Positions 1 to 5,640 of a stretch of DNA of 5,640 nucleotides are shown piece after piece. Below the pieces are notes generated by a model that worked only from the letters and a program-made list of their open reading frames with translations, did no database searches and was not told the origin of the DNA. The position numbers were made by a program, and so were the translations under genes. The stretch covers positions 1 to 5,640 of the forward strand of contig JAHECM010000085.1 in assembly GCA_024641725.1 (NCBI GenBank), written 5' to 3'. This DNA is from Limnohabitans sp. Lineage in GTDB: Bacteria; Pseudomonadota; Gammaproteobacteria; Burkholderiales; Burkholderiaceae_C. Position 1 is the stretch's first letter. Every line of letters starts with the position of its first letter.

Positions 1-344
1 CGCACCACCGCCACAAGGTGGACGCCCCCTCGGGCACCGCGCTCAAAATGGGCGAGGTGATTGCCGACGCCATTGGCCGCGACCTCAAAGACTGCGCGGT
101 CTATGAACGCTTTGGCCACACCGGCGAGCGCGACCCCTCCACCATCGGTTTTTCCACCATCCGAGGCGGCGACATCGTGGGCGACCACACCGTGCTGTTT
201 GCGGGCATCGGTGAACGCATCGAAGTAACCCACAAGTCCTCCAGCCGCGCCACATACGCCCAAGGCAGCTTGCGCGCTGTGCGTTACCTGGCCGACCAGC
301 CGCGTGGCTTGTTCGACATGTTTGACGTGCTCAGCCTGCGCTGA
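1..344 (+). CDS. dapB: 4-hydroxy-tetrahydrodipicolinate reductase, C-terminal part (5' truncated by window edge)
   Basis: DapB catalyses the NAD(P)H-dependent reduction step that yields tetrahydrodipicolinate in the cytoplasmic diaminopimelate/lysine pathway, which feeds both protein synthesis and peptidoglycan. The first complete codon is at base 3, and the visible 113 residues begin with HHRHKVDAPSGTAL. This is the family signature: the first His and the Lys correspond to the catalytic His159 and Lys163 of the E. coli enzyme, and DAPSGT contacts the substrate. Downstream, GGDIVGDHTVLFAGIGERIE and THKSSSRATYAQGSLRAV match the C-terminal substrate-binding and tetramerisation domain. The family is about 270 residues long, so roughly the C-terminal 40 percent is present and the Rossmann NAD(P)H-binding domain lies outside the window. 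The stop codon is TGA at 342-344, and the exbB-like gene follows after 26 nt on the same strand. Identification is secure. Confidence 0.97.
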   Translation, partial: HHRHKVDAPSGTALKMGEVIADAIGRDLKDCAVYERFGHTGERDPSTIGFSTIRGGDIVGDHTVLFAGIGERIEVTHKSSSRATYAQGSLRAVRYLADQPRGLFDMFDVLSLR

Positions 345-370
345 ACGCGCCCCTGACCTCACCACCGCCC

Positions 371-1015
371 ATGAACCTGAACGACTTCCTCACCCACAGT
401 GATGCAGTCACCTTGTTTTTGGCCGCCTTGCTGCTGAGCTTGTCGGTGGCCAGCTGGGTGGTGATGGCCTGGAAGTGGCGTTTGCTGCGCCGTGCCAGCC
501 AAGATGTGCGCCGCAGCATCGCCGCGTTTTGGCAAGCCCCGGCTTTTGAAGCGGCCCGCCAACGCGTGGGTCAGTTTGACCGCGACGCCTGCGTGGCCCC
601 CTTGCTCGACGCCACCTTGCTGCCCTTGGGCGGCACCTTGGCCAGTGCGGGAGACCGTCACCAGCAACTCACCCGTGTCTTGCGCGACGCGCTGCAAGCC
701 GTGGTTCGCCGCCTGCAGTGGGGCCAGCTGCTGCTGGCCACGGCGGGCTCCACAGCGCCCTTCATCGGCCTTTTGGGCACGGTGCTGGGCATCTTCAATG
801 CCTTGACGGGCATGGCCGAGGCTGGGCAACTGACCATCGACAAAGTCGCCGGGCCCGTGGGCGAGGCGCTGGTGATGACCGCTGTGGGTTTGGCGGTGGC
901 CATTCCGGCGGTGTTGGGCTACAACGTGTTGGGGCGTCGGATCGGTCAAATCGAGGCCGAACTCGAAGGGTTTGCCCACGACCTGCGCGGCCTGCTGACC
1001 GAAGAGCGCCGCTGA
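371..1015 (+). CDS. exbB: MotA/TolQ/ExbB family proton-channel protein (ExbB-like)
   Basis: This is the inner-membrane stator and channel component of an ExbB-ExbD (TolQ-TolR) type motor, which couples proton-motive force to work across the periplasm. The 214 residues show the family topology: a first hydrophobic helix at about 13-34, a long cytoplasmic stretch rich in Arg, Asp and Gln (about 36-117), then two transmembrane helices at about 119-144 and 163-187. Helix two carries TAGSTAPFIGLLGTVLGIFN, and helix three carries GPVGEALVMTAVGLAVAIPA. These are the diagnostic MotA_ExbB motifs, including the pore-lining Thr and Pro positions. ATG at 371 is the first sensible start and gives the expected short N-terminus, but no clear Shine-Dalgarno precedes it, so translation may depend on coupling to dapB 26 nt upstream. 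The exbD partner follows after 13 nt. ExbB and TolQ are hard to separate by sequence alone, and no tonB, tolA, tolB or pal is present here, so the symbol is a family-level choice. Confidence 0.9.
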   Translation: MNLNDFLTHSDAVTLFLAALLLSLSVASWVVMAWKWRLLRRASQDVRRSIAAFWQAPAFEAARQRVGQFDRDACVAPLLDATLLPLGGTLASAGDRHQQLTRVLRDALQAVVRRLQWGQLLLATAGSTAPFIGLLGTVLGIFNALTGMAEAGQLTIDKVAGPVGEALVMTAVGLAVAIPAVLGYNVLGRRIGQIEAELEGFAHDLRGLLTEERR

Positions 1016-1028
1016 GGCTGCTGTCGCC

Positions 1029-1448
1029 ATGTCCTTTGGCCGTCTGTCATCGTCCAAGCCGCATGCGCCCATGAGCGAGATCAACGTCACGCCCATGGTG
1101 GACGTGATGCTGGTGCTGTTGGTCATCTTCATCCTCACGGCCCCCTTGTTGACCAGCGCCATTCGGCTGGAGCTGCCCCAAGGTGAGGGCACGCCGTCCG
1201 CGCAGACTGCCCCGTCCATCACCTTGGTGGTGGATGCACGCGGCGACCTGTACCTGAACGACCGGCCCATGACTGCACAAGCCTTGGCGGAAAGCCTCAA
1301 GCAAAGCGCTCAGCGCAATCCGGACACCGAAGTGCAGCTGCGCGCTGACCAGTCCATCGCCTACGGCCGGGTGGTCGAGGTCATGTCGCTGGCTCAAAAA
1401 GCCGGTTTGTCACGCATCGGGTTTGTCGCGCAGCCTGCCACGCGCTGA
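1029..1448 (+). CDS. exbD: ExbD/TolR family biopolymer transport protein
   Basis: This is the partner of the ExbB-like channel. It is a single-span inner-membrane protein whose transmembrane Asp takes part in proton translocation and whose periplasmic domain engages the energy-transducing partner (TonB or TolA type). The 139 residues have a short cytoplasmic N-terminus, the hallmark SEINVTPMVDVMLVLLVIFI at residues 16-35 with the essential Asp at position 25, and then a periplasmic domain. That domain ends in LRADQSIAYGRVVEVMSLAQ and AGLSRIGFV, typical of the ExbD/TolR fold. Length is normal for the family (about 135-150). A GAGG at 1014-1017, overlapping the exbB stop, sits 11 nt before the ATG and could serve as a ribosome-binding site. 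The gene is 13 nt from exbB and certainly co-transcribed with it. The 53-nt gap before leuS holds a separate promoter candidate. Whether it functions as ExbD or TolR is not decided by the sequence. Confidence 0.92.
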   Translation: MSFGRLSSSKPHAPMSEINVTPMVDVMLVLLVIFILTAPLLTSAIRLELPQGEGTPSAQTAPSITLVVDARGDLYLNDRPMTAQALAESLKQSAQRNPDTEVQLRADQSIAYGRVVEVMSLAQKAGLSRIGFVAQPATR

Positions 1449-1486
1449 ACGGCGTCTTTTTGGGTGGGGCACTCTCACCGCCCCCC

Positions 1487-1492
1487 TACAAT
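1487..1492 (+). promoter_or_regulatory. Putative -10 element of the leuS promoter
   Basis: The only substantial gap between complete genes (1449-1501) contains TACAAT, one mismatch from the sigma-70 -10 consensus TATAAT, after a run of six C. No convincing -35 hexamer is found 16-18 nt upstream; that region is G-rich. A GC hairpin is possible, with GGGGC 1466-1470 pairing with GCCCC 1480-1484. The end of the -10 is only 9 nt before the leuS ATG, so the predicted start site near 1499-1500 leaves a leader of a few nt at most. This is sequence-pattern inference without experimental support. Confidence 0.5.
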
Positions 1493-1501
1493 TGGGCCAC
1501 C

Positions 1502-4270
1502 ATGCAAGACAAGTACACCCACCTCGACGTCGAAGCCGCCGCACAGGCCCGCTGGACCGCCCGCGATGCTTACCGCGTCACCGAAGACGCCAGCAAAAAG
1601 AAGTTTTACGCCTGCTCCATGCTGCCCTACCCCAGTGGCAAGCTGCACATGGGCCACGTGCGCAACTACACCATCAACGACATGCTCACGCGCCAGCTGC
1701 GCATGCGCGGCTACAACGTGCTCATGCCCATGGGCTGGGATGCTTTTGGCCTGCCCGCCGAAAACGCCGCGCTCAAAAACAAGGTGCCCCCAGCCAAGTG
1801 GACGTACGAGAACATCGCCTACATGAAAAAGCAGATGCAGGCGATGGGCTTGGCCATCGACTGGTCACGCGAAATCGCCACCTGCAACCCCGACTACTAC
1901 CAGTGGAACCAGTGGTTGTTCTTGAAGATGCTCGACAAAGGCATTGCCTACCGCAAAACCCAGGTCGTCAACTGGGACCCGGTGGACCAAACCGTGCTGG
2001 CCAACGAGCAGGTGATCGACGGCAAAGGCTGGCGCACGGGCGCAACGGTCGAGAAGCGTGAAATTCCAGGTTACTACCTGAACATCACCGCTTACGCCCA
2101 AGAGTTGCTGGAACATGTGCAAATGGGCAACGACAAGGCCACCTTGAACGGCTGGCCCGACAAAGTGCGCTTGATGCAAGAGAACTGGATCGGCAAGTCT
2201 GAGGGGGTGCGATTCGCGTTCCCGCACACCATCGCTGGTGCTGACGGCGCTCTGATCGGTGACGGCAAGATGTACGTCTTCACCACCCGCGCCGACACCA
2301 TCATGGGCGTGACGTTTTGCGCCGTGGCCGCCGAGCATCCGCTGGCGCTGCATGCGGCAGCGAGCAACCCCGCCTTGGCGGCGTTCCTTGAAGAATGCAA
2401 GAGCGGTGGCACGACCGAGGCCGAGCTGGCCACCCAAGAGAAAAAGGGCATGCCTACGGGCTTGTTCGTCACGCACCCGCTCACCGGCGCGCAAGTCGAG
2501 GTGTGGGTCGGCAACTACGTGCTGATGAGCTACGGCGATGGCGCGGTCATGGGTGTGCCGGCGCACGACGAGCGTGACTTTGCGTTTGCTTTGAAGTACG
2601 CCTTGCCGATTCAACAGGTTGTGGCTGCACGAGCTCCGGCCTTGGCGTCGCCTGCGTCGGGCGCCTCAGACGCAAGCTCAACATCGTTGCCCAACGCAGG
2701 CAACGCCAAGGCCTCTGTGGCCTTCGATGCGACCGCATGGGCAGAGTGGTATGCGACCAAAGATGGCGTGTGTGTGAACTCTGGCGAACTCGACGGCCTG
2801 AGCCAAAAAGCCGCCGTCAACACAGTGGCTGAGCTGCTCGCCGCCAAAGGCTTGGGCGAGAAGAAAACCACCTGGCGTTTGCGCGATTGGGGCATCAGCC
2901 GCCAGCGTTACTGGGGCACGCCCATCCCGATCATCCATTGCAACGAACACGGCGCAGTACCCGTGCCCGAAAAAGACCTGCCCGTGGTGCTGCCGCAAGA
3001 CTGCATCCCCGATGGTTCGGGCAACCCGCTGCACAAACACGAGGGCTTCCACGCTGGGGTGACCTGCCCGGTGTGCGGCAAACCCGCCCGCCGCGAGACC
3101 GACACGATGGACACGTTCGTCGATTCGTCTTGGTACTTCATGCGCTACTGCGACCCGACCAACACCGAGGCGATGGTGGCCGAGGGCGCGCAGTACTGGG
3201 CACCGATGGACCAATACATCGGCGGCATTGAGCACGCGATTTTGCATTTGCTCTACGCCCGTTTTTGGACCAAGGTCATGCGCGACATGGGCTTGGTCAA
3301 AGTGGACGAGCCCTTCACCAAACTGCTCACGCAGGGCATGGTGCTCAACCACATTTATTCGCGCCGCACCGCCAAGGGCGGCAAGGACTACTTCTGGCCC
3401 CACGACGTCGAGCATGTGCTGGACGACGCAGGCAAAGTGGTGGGCGCCAAGCTCAAAAACGCTGCCGACAGCAGCGATGGTTTGTTGCCAGTGGGCACCA
3501 CCATCGACTATGAGGGCGTGGGCACCATGTCCAAGTCCAAAAACAACGGCGTGGACCCGCAAGACCTGATCGAGCGCTACGGCGCAGACACCGCCCGCCT
3601 GTACACCATGTTCACCGCGCCGCCCGAGGCCACGCTGGAGTGGAACGATGCGGCGGTGGAAGGCAGTTACCGCTTTTTGCGCCGAGTGTGGAACTTTGCG
3701 GTCAAGCATGAGGCCACGCTGCAAAAAGGCATCGCGGTGGACCGCAGCCAGAACGTGGCGTTCGGCAAAGCCGCCAAAGCGCTGCGCCTGGATATCCACA
3801 GCGTGCTCAAGCAGGCCAATTACGACTACGAGCGCATGCAGTACAACACCGTCGTCTCGGCGGTGATGAAGATGCTCAACACGCTCGAAGATGTGCAACT
3901 GTCGGACAGCGGCGAAGACGCGGCCGCTCTGGCCGAGTGCTTCTCGATCTTGCTGCGCGTGCTCTACCCCGCATGCCCGCACATCACCGACCAGCTCTGG
4001 AACGAACTGGGCTACGCCGCGTGCTGCGGTGACTTGCTCGACGTGGCCTGGGCCGGGGTGGACGAATCTGCTTTGCAGCGCGACGAGCTCGAACTCATGT
4101 TGCAAATCAACGGCAAGCTGCGCGGCTCGATCCTGGTGGCCGCAACGGCCGACAAGGCCCAGATCGAAGCGGCGGCACTGGCCAGCGAGGCCTTTGTCAA
4201 GCAAGCCGAAGGCGCTGCCCCCAAAAAGGTCATCGTGGTGCCGGGCCGTTTGGTCAACGTGGTGCTCTGA
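1502..4270 (+). CDS. leuS: Leucyl-tRNA synthetase (LeuRS)
   Basis: LeuRS is the class I synthetase that charges tRNA-Leu in the cytoplasm and hydrolyses mischarged products. The 922-residue protein has YPSGKLHMGHVRNYTIND with HMGH (HIGH motif) at 49-52. The CP1 editing domain includes the Thr-rich TTRADTIMGVTF from residue 261 and GVPAHDERDFAF with the universal editing Asp at 356. LRDWGISRQRYWGTPIP follows, then the zinc-domain segment with Cys480, Cys522 and Cys525, then ETDTMDTFVDSSWYF. The second signature reads TMSKSKNNGVDP (Met676). The anticodon-binding and C-terminal domain ends in KKVIVVPGRLVNVVL. ATG 1502 is chosen because MQDKYTHLDVEAAAQ matches family N-termini; an in-frame TTG at 1460 would add an unlikely 14 residues overlapping the promoter. 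E. coli LeuRS has 860 residues. About 32 of the extra residues here are an Ala/Ser-rich insertion around 376-407 encoded by a palindromic repeat. No Shine-Dalgarno is seen. lptE starts 1 nt after the stop. Confidence 0.98.
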   Translation: MQDKYTHLDVEAAAQARWTARDAYRVTEDASKKKFYACSMLPYPSGKLHMGHVRNYTINDMLTRQLRMRGYNVLMPMGWDAFGLPAENAALKNKVPPAKWTYENIAYMKKQMQAMGLAIDWSREIATCNPDYYQWNQWLFLKMLDKGIAYRKTQVVNWDPVDQTVLANEQVIDGKGWRTGATVEKREIPGYYLNITAYAQELLEHVQMGNDKATLNGWPDKVRLMQENWIGKSEGVRFAFPHTIAGADGALIGDGKMYVFTTRADTIMGVTFCAVAAEHPLALHAAASNPALAAFLEECKSGGTTEAELATQEKKGMPTGLFVTHPLTGAQVEVWVGNYVLMSYGDGAVMGVPAHDERDFAFALKYALPIQQVVAARAPALASPASGASDASSTSLPNAGNAKASVAFDATAWAEWYATKDGVCVNSGELDGLSQKAAVNTVAELLAAKGLGEKKTTWRLRDWGISRQRYWGTPIPIIHCNEHGAVPVPEKDLPVVLPQDCIPDGSGNPLHKHEGFHAGVTCPVCGKPARRETDTMDTFVDSSWYFMRYCDPTNTEAMVAEGAQYWAPMDQYIGGIEHAILHLLYARFWTKVMRDMGLVKVDEPFTKLLTQGMVLNHIYSRRTAKGGKDYFWPHDVEHVLDDAGKVVGAKLKNAADSSDGLLPVGTTIDYEGVGTMSKSKNNGVDPQDLIERYGADTARLYTMFTAPPEATLEWNDAAVEGSYRFLRRVWNFAVKHEATLQKGIAVDRSQNVAFGKAAKALRLDIHSVLKQANYDYERMQYNTVVSAVMKMLNTLEDVQLSDSGEDAAALAECFSILLRVLYPACPHITDQLWNELGYAACCGDLLDVAWAGVDESALQRDELELMLQINGKLRGSILVAATADKAQIEAAALASEAFVKQAEGAAPKKVIVVPGRLVNVVL
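2620..2721. repeat. 6-bp direct repeats TGTGGC flanking the leuS palindrome (candidate target duplication)
   Basis: TGTGGC occurs at 2620-2625 and 2716-2721, either side of the palindrome and exactly 96 nt apart, which is 32 codons. Both copies contribute to Val-Ala codons in the reading frame. Collapsing the interval to one copy would give ...LPIQQVVAFDATAWAEWY..., a loop close in length to that of E. coli LeuRS. A 6-bp match near the flanks can arise by chance, so the interpretation as an insertion footprint is tentative. Confidence 0.35.
2638..2713. repeat. 76-nt imperfect palindrome (25-nt arms, 26-nt spacer) inside leuS
   Basis: The left arm 2638-2662 and right arm 2689-2713 are reverse complements at 23 of 25 positions, around spacer 2663-2688. 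The outermost 11 bp (GGCCTTGGCGT against ACGCCAAGGCC) pair perfectly. The two mismatches are 2649/2702 and 2658/2693, both C opposite A on this strand. Pairing stops at both outer ends. The segment encodes LeuRS residues 380-404, rich in Ala, Ser, Gly and Asn, with no stop codon in any forward frame. It lies in a part of CP1 where E. coli LeuRS has only a short loop. Two shorter alternative hairpins exist: 2653-2658 with 2669-2674, and 2686-2691 with 2699-2704. It resembles a small in-gene palindromic element. It lacks the GTAG tetranucleotide of REP sequences, and its family is unknown to me. Confidence 0.8.
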
Positions 4271-4271
4271 C

Positions 4272-4826
4272 ATGCAACGCCGCCTGTTTTGCACCGCCGC
4301 GACCGCTGCCGTTGCCTTGGCTTTGCCGGGCTGCGGCTTCAAGCTGCGCCAAACAGGCGACTTTGCGTTCAAAACCCTCTACGCCAACTTTCCGGTGAAC
4401 GCGCCACTGGGTGTTGAATTGCGCCGCAACTTGCTGGGCACCGGCAAGATCGAGTTGCTGAGCGATCCGACTCCCATGTCCAAGGCCGACGTGATCTTGG
4501 ACATCTTGAGCGAGGTTCGCCAACCGGTGGTGGTGGGCCTGAACGCGTCGGGCCAGGTGCGTGAAATGCAGCTGCGTTTGCGGGTGAATTTTCGGCTGCG
4601 CACGCCCTCGGGGGACGAGTTGATCGAACCGGTGGAGATGTACCAGCAGCGCGACCTGAGCTTCACCGAAACGGCGGCTTTGTCCAAAGAAATCGAGCAA
4701 GCCATGCTGTTTCGGGACATGCAAGTGGACATCGTGCAGCAGATCATGCGCCGACTGGCCGCCGTCAAGCCGCGCAGTGCAAATGCAGCGGCACCTGCAG
4801 CGGCTTCGGCAGCGGCCCGACCCTGA
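4272..4826 (+). CDS. lptE: LPS-assembly lipoprotein LptE
   Basis: LptE is an outer-membrane lipoprotein that plugs the LptD barrel and helps deliver lipopolysaccharide to the cell surface. The 184 residues begin with a lipoprotein signal peptide: MQRR, a hydrophobic core at about 9-18, and a lipobox LPGC with the lipidated Cys at 21. The mature start CGFKLRQTGDFAFKTLY is typical of LptE (formerly RlpB). Gly rather than Asp at +2 fits outer-membrane sorting. The core (NAPLGVELRRNLL, ADVILDILSE, LRLRVNFRLRTPSGDELIEP, FRDMQVDIVQQIMRRLA) follows the LptE/LPS-assembly family pattern of alternating strands and a C-terminal helix. Length is close to the 193 of E. coli. The tail after about residue 163 is low-complexity Ala/Pro/Ser. 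The start is 1 nt after the leuS stop with no clear ribosome-binding site, implying translational coupling. The leuS-lptE-holA order is shared with E. coli and supports the call. Confidence 0.93.
   Translation: MQRRLFCTAATAAVALALPGCGFKLRQTGDFAFKTLYANFPVNAPLGVELRRNLLGTGKIELLSDPTPMSKADVILDILSEVRQPVVVGLNASGQVREMQLRLRVNFRLRTPSGDELIEPVEMYQQRDLSFTETAALSKEIEQAMLFRDMQVDIVQQIMRRLAAVKPRSANAAAPAAASAAARP
4785..4820 (+). repeat. Three 12-nt tandem repeats at the 3' end of lptE
   Basis: GCAGCGGC recurs at 4785, 4797 and 4809, exactly every 12 nt, giving units GCAGCGGCACCT, GCAGCGGCTTCG and GCAGCGGCCCGA. In the lptE frame they encode AAAP, AAAS and AAAR just before the last Pro and the stop. The unit is a multiple of three, so gain or loss of copies would keep the frame and only change the length of the disordered tail. 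Confidence 0.75.
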
Positions 4827-4838
4827 TCGAGCGGCCCC

Positions 4839-5640
4839 ATGCAACTGGCCCTTCCCCAGCTGGCCGCGCACCTGCAAAAAGGTCTGCGCAGCCTCTACAC
4901 CCTGTACGGCGATGAAGCTCTGCTCATGCAAGAGGCCGCCGACACGATCCGCGCCAGCGCACGCGCTCAGGGTTACACCGAGCGCACCGTCCACACCGTG
5001 GCCGGTGCCCACTTTGACTGGAGCGAGGTGCTGGCCGCTGGCGGGTCTTTGAGCCTGTTTGCCGACAAGCAGATCGTGGAGGTGCGTGTTCCCTCGGGTA
5101 AGCCGGGCAAGGAGGGCAGCCCGGCGATCCAACAACTGGCCGCTAGCGCGCAGGGCAACGACTCGACCCTCACCCTGTTCATGCTGCCCCGCTTGGACGC
5201 GGCCACCCGCAAGGGGGCTTGGTTTGGGGCGCTGGACAACCTGGGCGTGACGATCTCCATCGACACCATCGAGCGCCAAGCGCTGCCGCAATGGATTGCC
5301 CAACGCCTGCAAAAGCAGGGCCAAAACGTGGTCGCGGGCGAAGAAGGTCAGCGCACTTTGCAGTTCTTTGCCGACCGGGTGGAAGGCAACTTGCTGGCCG
5401 CGCACCAAGAAATCCAAAAGCTGGGCCTCTTGCACCCGCCCGGCGAGCTGACCTGGGCCCAGGTCGAGGCTGCGGTGCTCAATGTGGCCCGCTACGACGT
5501 GTTCAAGCTGTCCGAGGCGGTGCTCTCGGGACAAGTCGCCCGCGTGCAGCGCATGCTTGACGGCCTGCAGGCCGAAGGCGAAGCCGCTGTGCTGGTGCAC
5601 TACACGCTGGCCGAAGACATCCGGGCCTTGAAGCGCGTCA
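4839..5640 (+). CDS. holA: DNA polymerase III delta subunit, N-terminal part (3' truncated by window edge)
   Basis: Delta is the wrench of the clamp-loader complex: it binds and opens the beta sliding clamp during replication. The frame is open from ATG 4839 to the window end, giving 267 complete residues of an expected 340-350. N-terminal SLYTLYGDEALLMQEAADTI corresponds to the E. coli segment containing LLLGNDPLLLQES. SLSLFADKQIVEVRV places Leu73 and Phe74, the residues that E. coli delta uses to pry the beta interface, at the same numbers. Later blocks (RKGAWFGALDNLGV, LPQWIAQRLQKQG, EGNLLAAHQEIQKL, ARYDVFKLSEAVLSGQ, RMLDGLQAEGEAAVLVHYTL) follow the AAA+ and lid domains of the delta family. 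No Walker A is expected or seen. A Lys/Gly-rich stretch (SGKPGKEGSP, about 86-95) forms a loop. It starts 12 nt after lptE, with only a weak GAG-type ribosome-binding site, and shares an operon with leuS and lptE. Confidence 0.95.
   Translation, partial: MQLALPQLAAHLQKGLRSLYTLYGDEALLMQEAADTIRASARAQGYTERTVHTVAGAHFDWSEVLAAGGSLSLFADKQIVEVRVPSGKPGKEGSPAIQQLAASAQGNDSTLTLFMLPRLDAATRKGAWFGALDNLGVTISIDTIERQALPQWIAQRLQKQGQNVVAGEEGQRTLQFFADRVEGNLLAAHQEIQKLGLLHPPGELTWAQVEAAVLNVARYDVFKLSEAVLSGQVARVQRMLDGLQAEGEAAVLVHYTLAEDIRALKRV

Noticed and set aside
1440..1461. Possible intrinsic terminator after exbD (ACGC 1440-1443 with GCGT 1452-1455, then five T)
   Set aside because: The stem is only 4 bp with an 8-nt loop, too weak to call, although the T run at 1457-1461 is real.
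1460..1501. Upstream in-frame TTG start for leuS
   Set aside because: It would add 14 residues unlike LeuRS N-termini and overlap the -10 element; ATG 1502 matches the family.
2638..2713. Integron attC site reading of the palindrome (GCCCAAC at 2689-2695 fits the RYYYAAC core)
   Set aside because: The core-like boxes face inward instead of lying at the outer ends, the left box is GTCGGGC and not GTTRRRY, and the element is inside leuS with no cassette or integrase context.
5102..5125. 7-bp perfect inverted repeat GCCGGGC / GCCCGGC in holA
   Set aside because: It falls in codons for a Gly/Lys/Pro-rich loop in a GC-rich gene, with no T run or repeat context. Chance and composition explain it.
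4254..5600. Long antisense open frame (448 codons) opposite lptE and holA, and a 564-codon one opposite leuS (2678-4372)
   Set aside because: High-G+C codon bias produces long antisense frames. The products are His/Gln/Arg-rich without recognisable domains, and the + strand genes are certain.

Overview
The window looks like chromosomal DNA of a GC-rich betaproteobacterium, most likely Burkholderiales and probably Comamonadaceae. This rests on the protein sequences (DapB, LeuRS, HolA), the high G+C, and the gene order. The leuS-lptE-holA block is also found in E. coli. The assignment is from memory of the families; no database was searched. All six genes are on the + strand and tightly packed, and no RNA gene, complete mobile element or CRISPR array is visible.

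Layout: the 3' end of dapB (lysine/diaminopimelate synthesis), starting at the catalytic His-His of the HHRHK motif, is followed after 26 nt by an exbB/tolQ-type gene and after another 13 nt by its exbD/tolR partner. Together these encode an inner-membrane proton-driven motor. After 53 nt with a good -10 hexamer (TACAAT) almost touching the start codon comes leuS (leucyl-tRNA synthetase, 922 residues). One nt later comes lptE (LPS-assembly outer-membrane lipoprotein), and 12 nt after that holA (DNA polymerase III delta subunit), which runs off the right edge. leuS, lptE and holA probably form one transcription unit from the promoter in front of leuS. exbB and exbD probably share a transcript with dapB.

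The most interesting feature lies inside leuS. A stem-loop of two 25-nt arms (23/25 complementary) around a 26-nt spacer (2638-2713) encodes an Ala/Ser-rich, in-frame segment in the CP1 editing region. E. coli LeuRS has nothing comparable there. Flanking 6-bp direct repeats (TGTGGC) lie exactly 96 nt (32 codons) apart, and removing one unit would give a loop of ordinary length. This fits a short palindromic repeat that inserted in frame into an essential gene, analogous in principle to Rickettsia palindromic elements. Whether it recurs in the genome cannot be judged from this window.

Smaller points are a possible leaderless leuS mRNA, a 12-nt tandem repeat extending the LptE tail, and TMSKS in place of the canonical KMSKS in LeuRS. 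The rest is ordinary housekeeping sequence.
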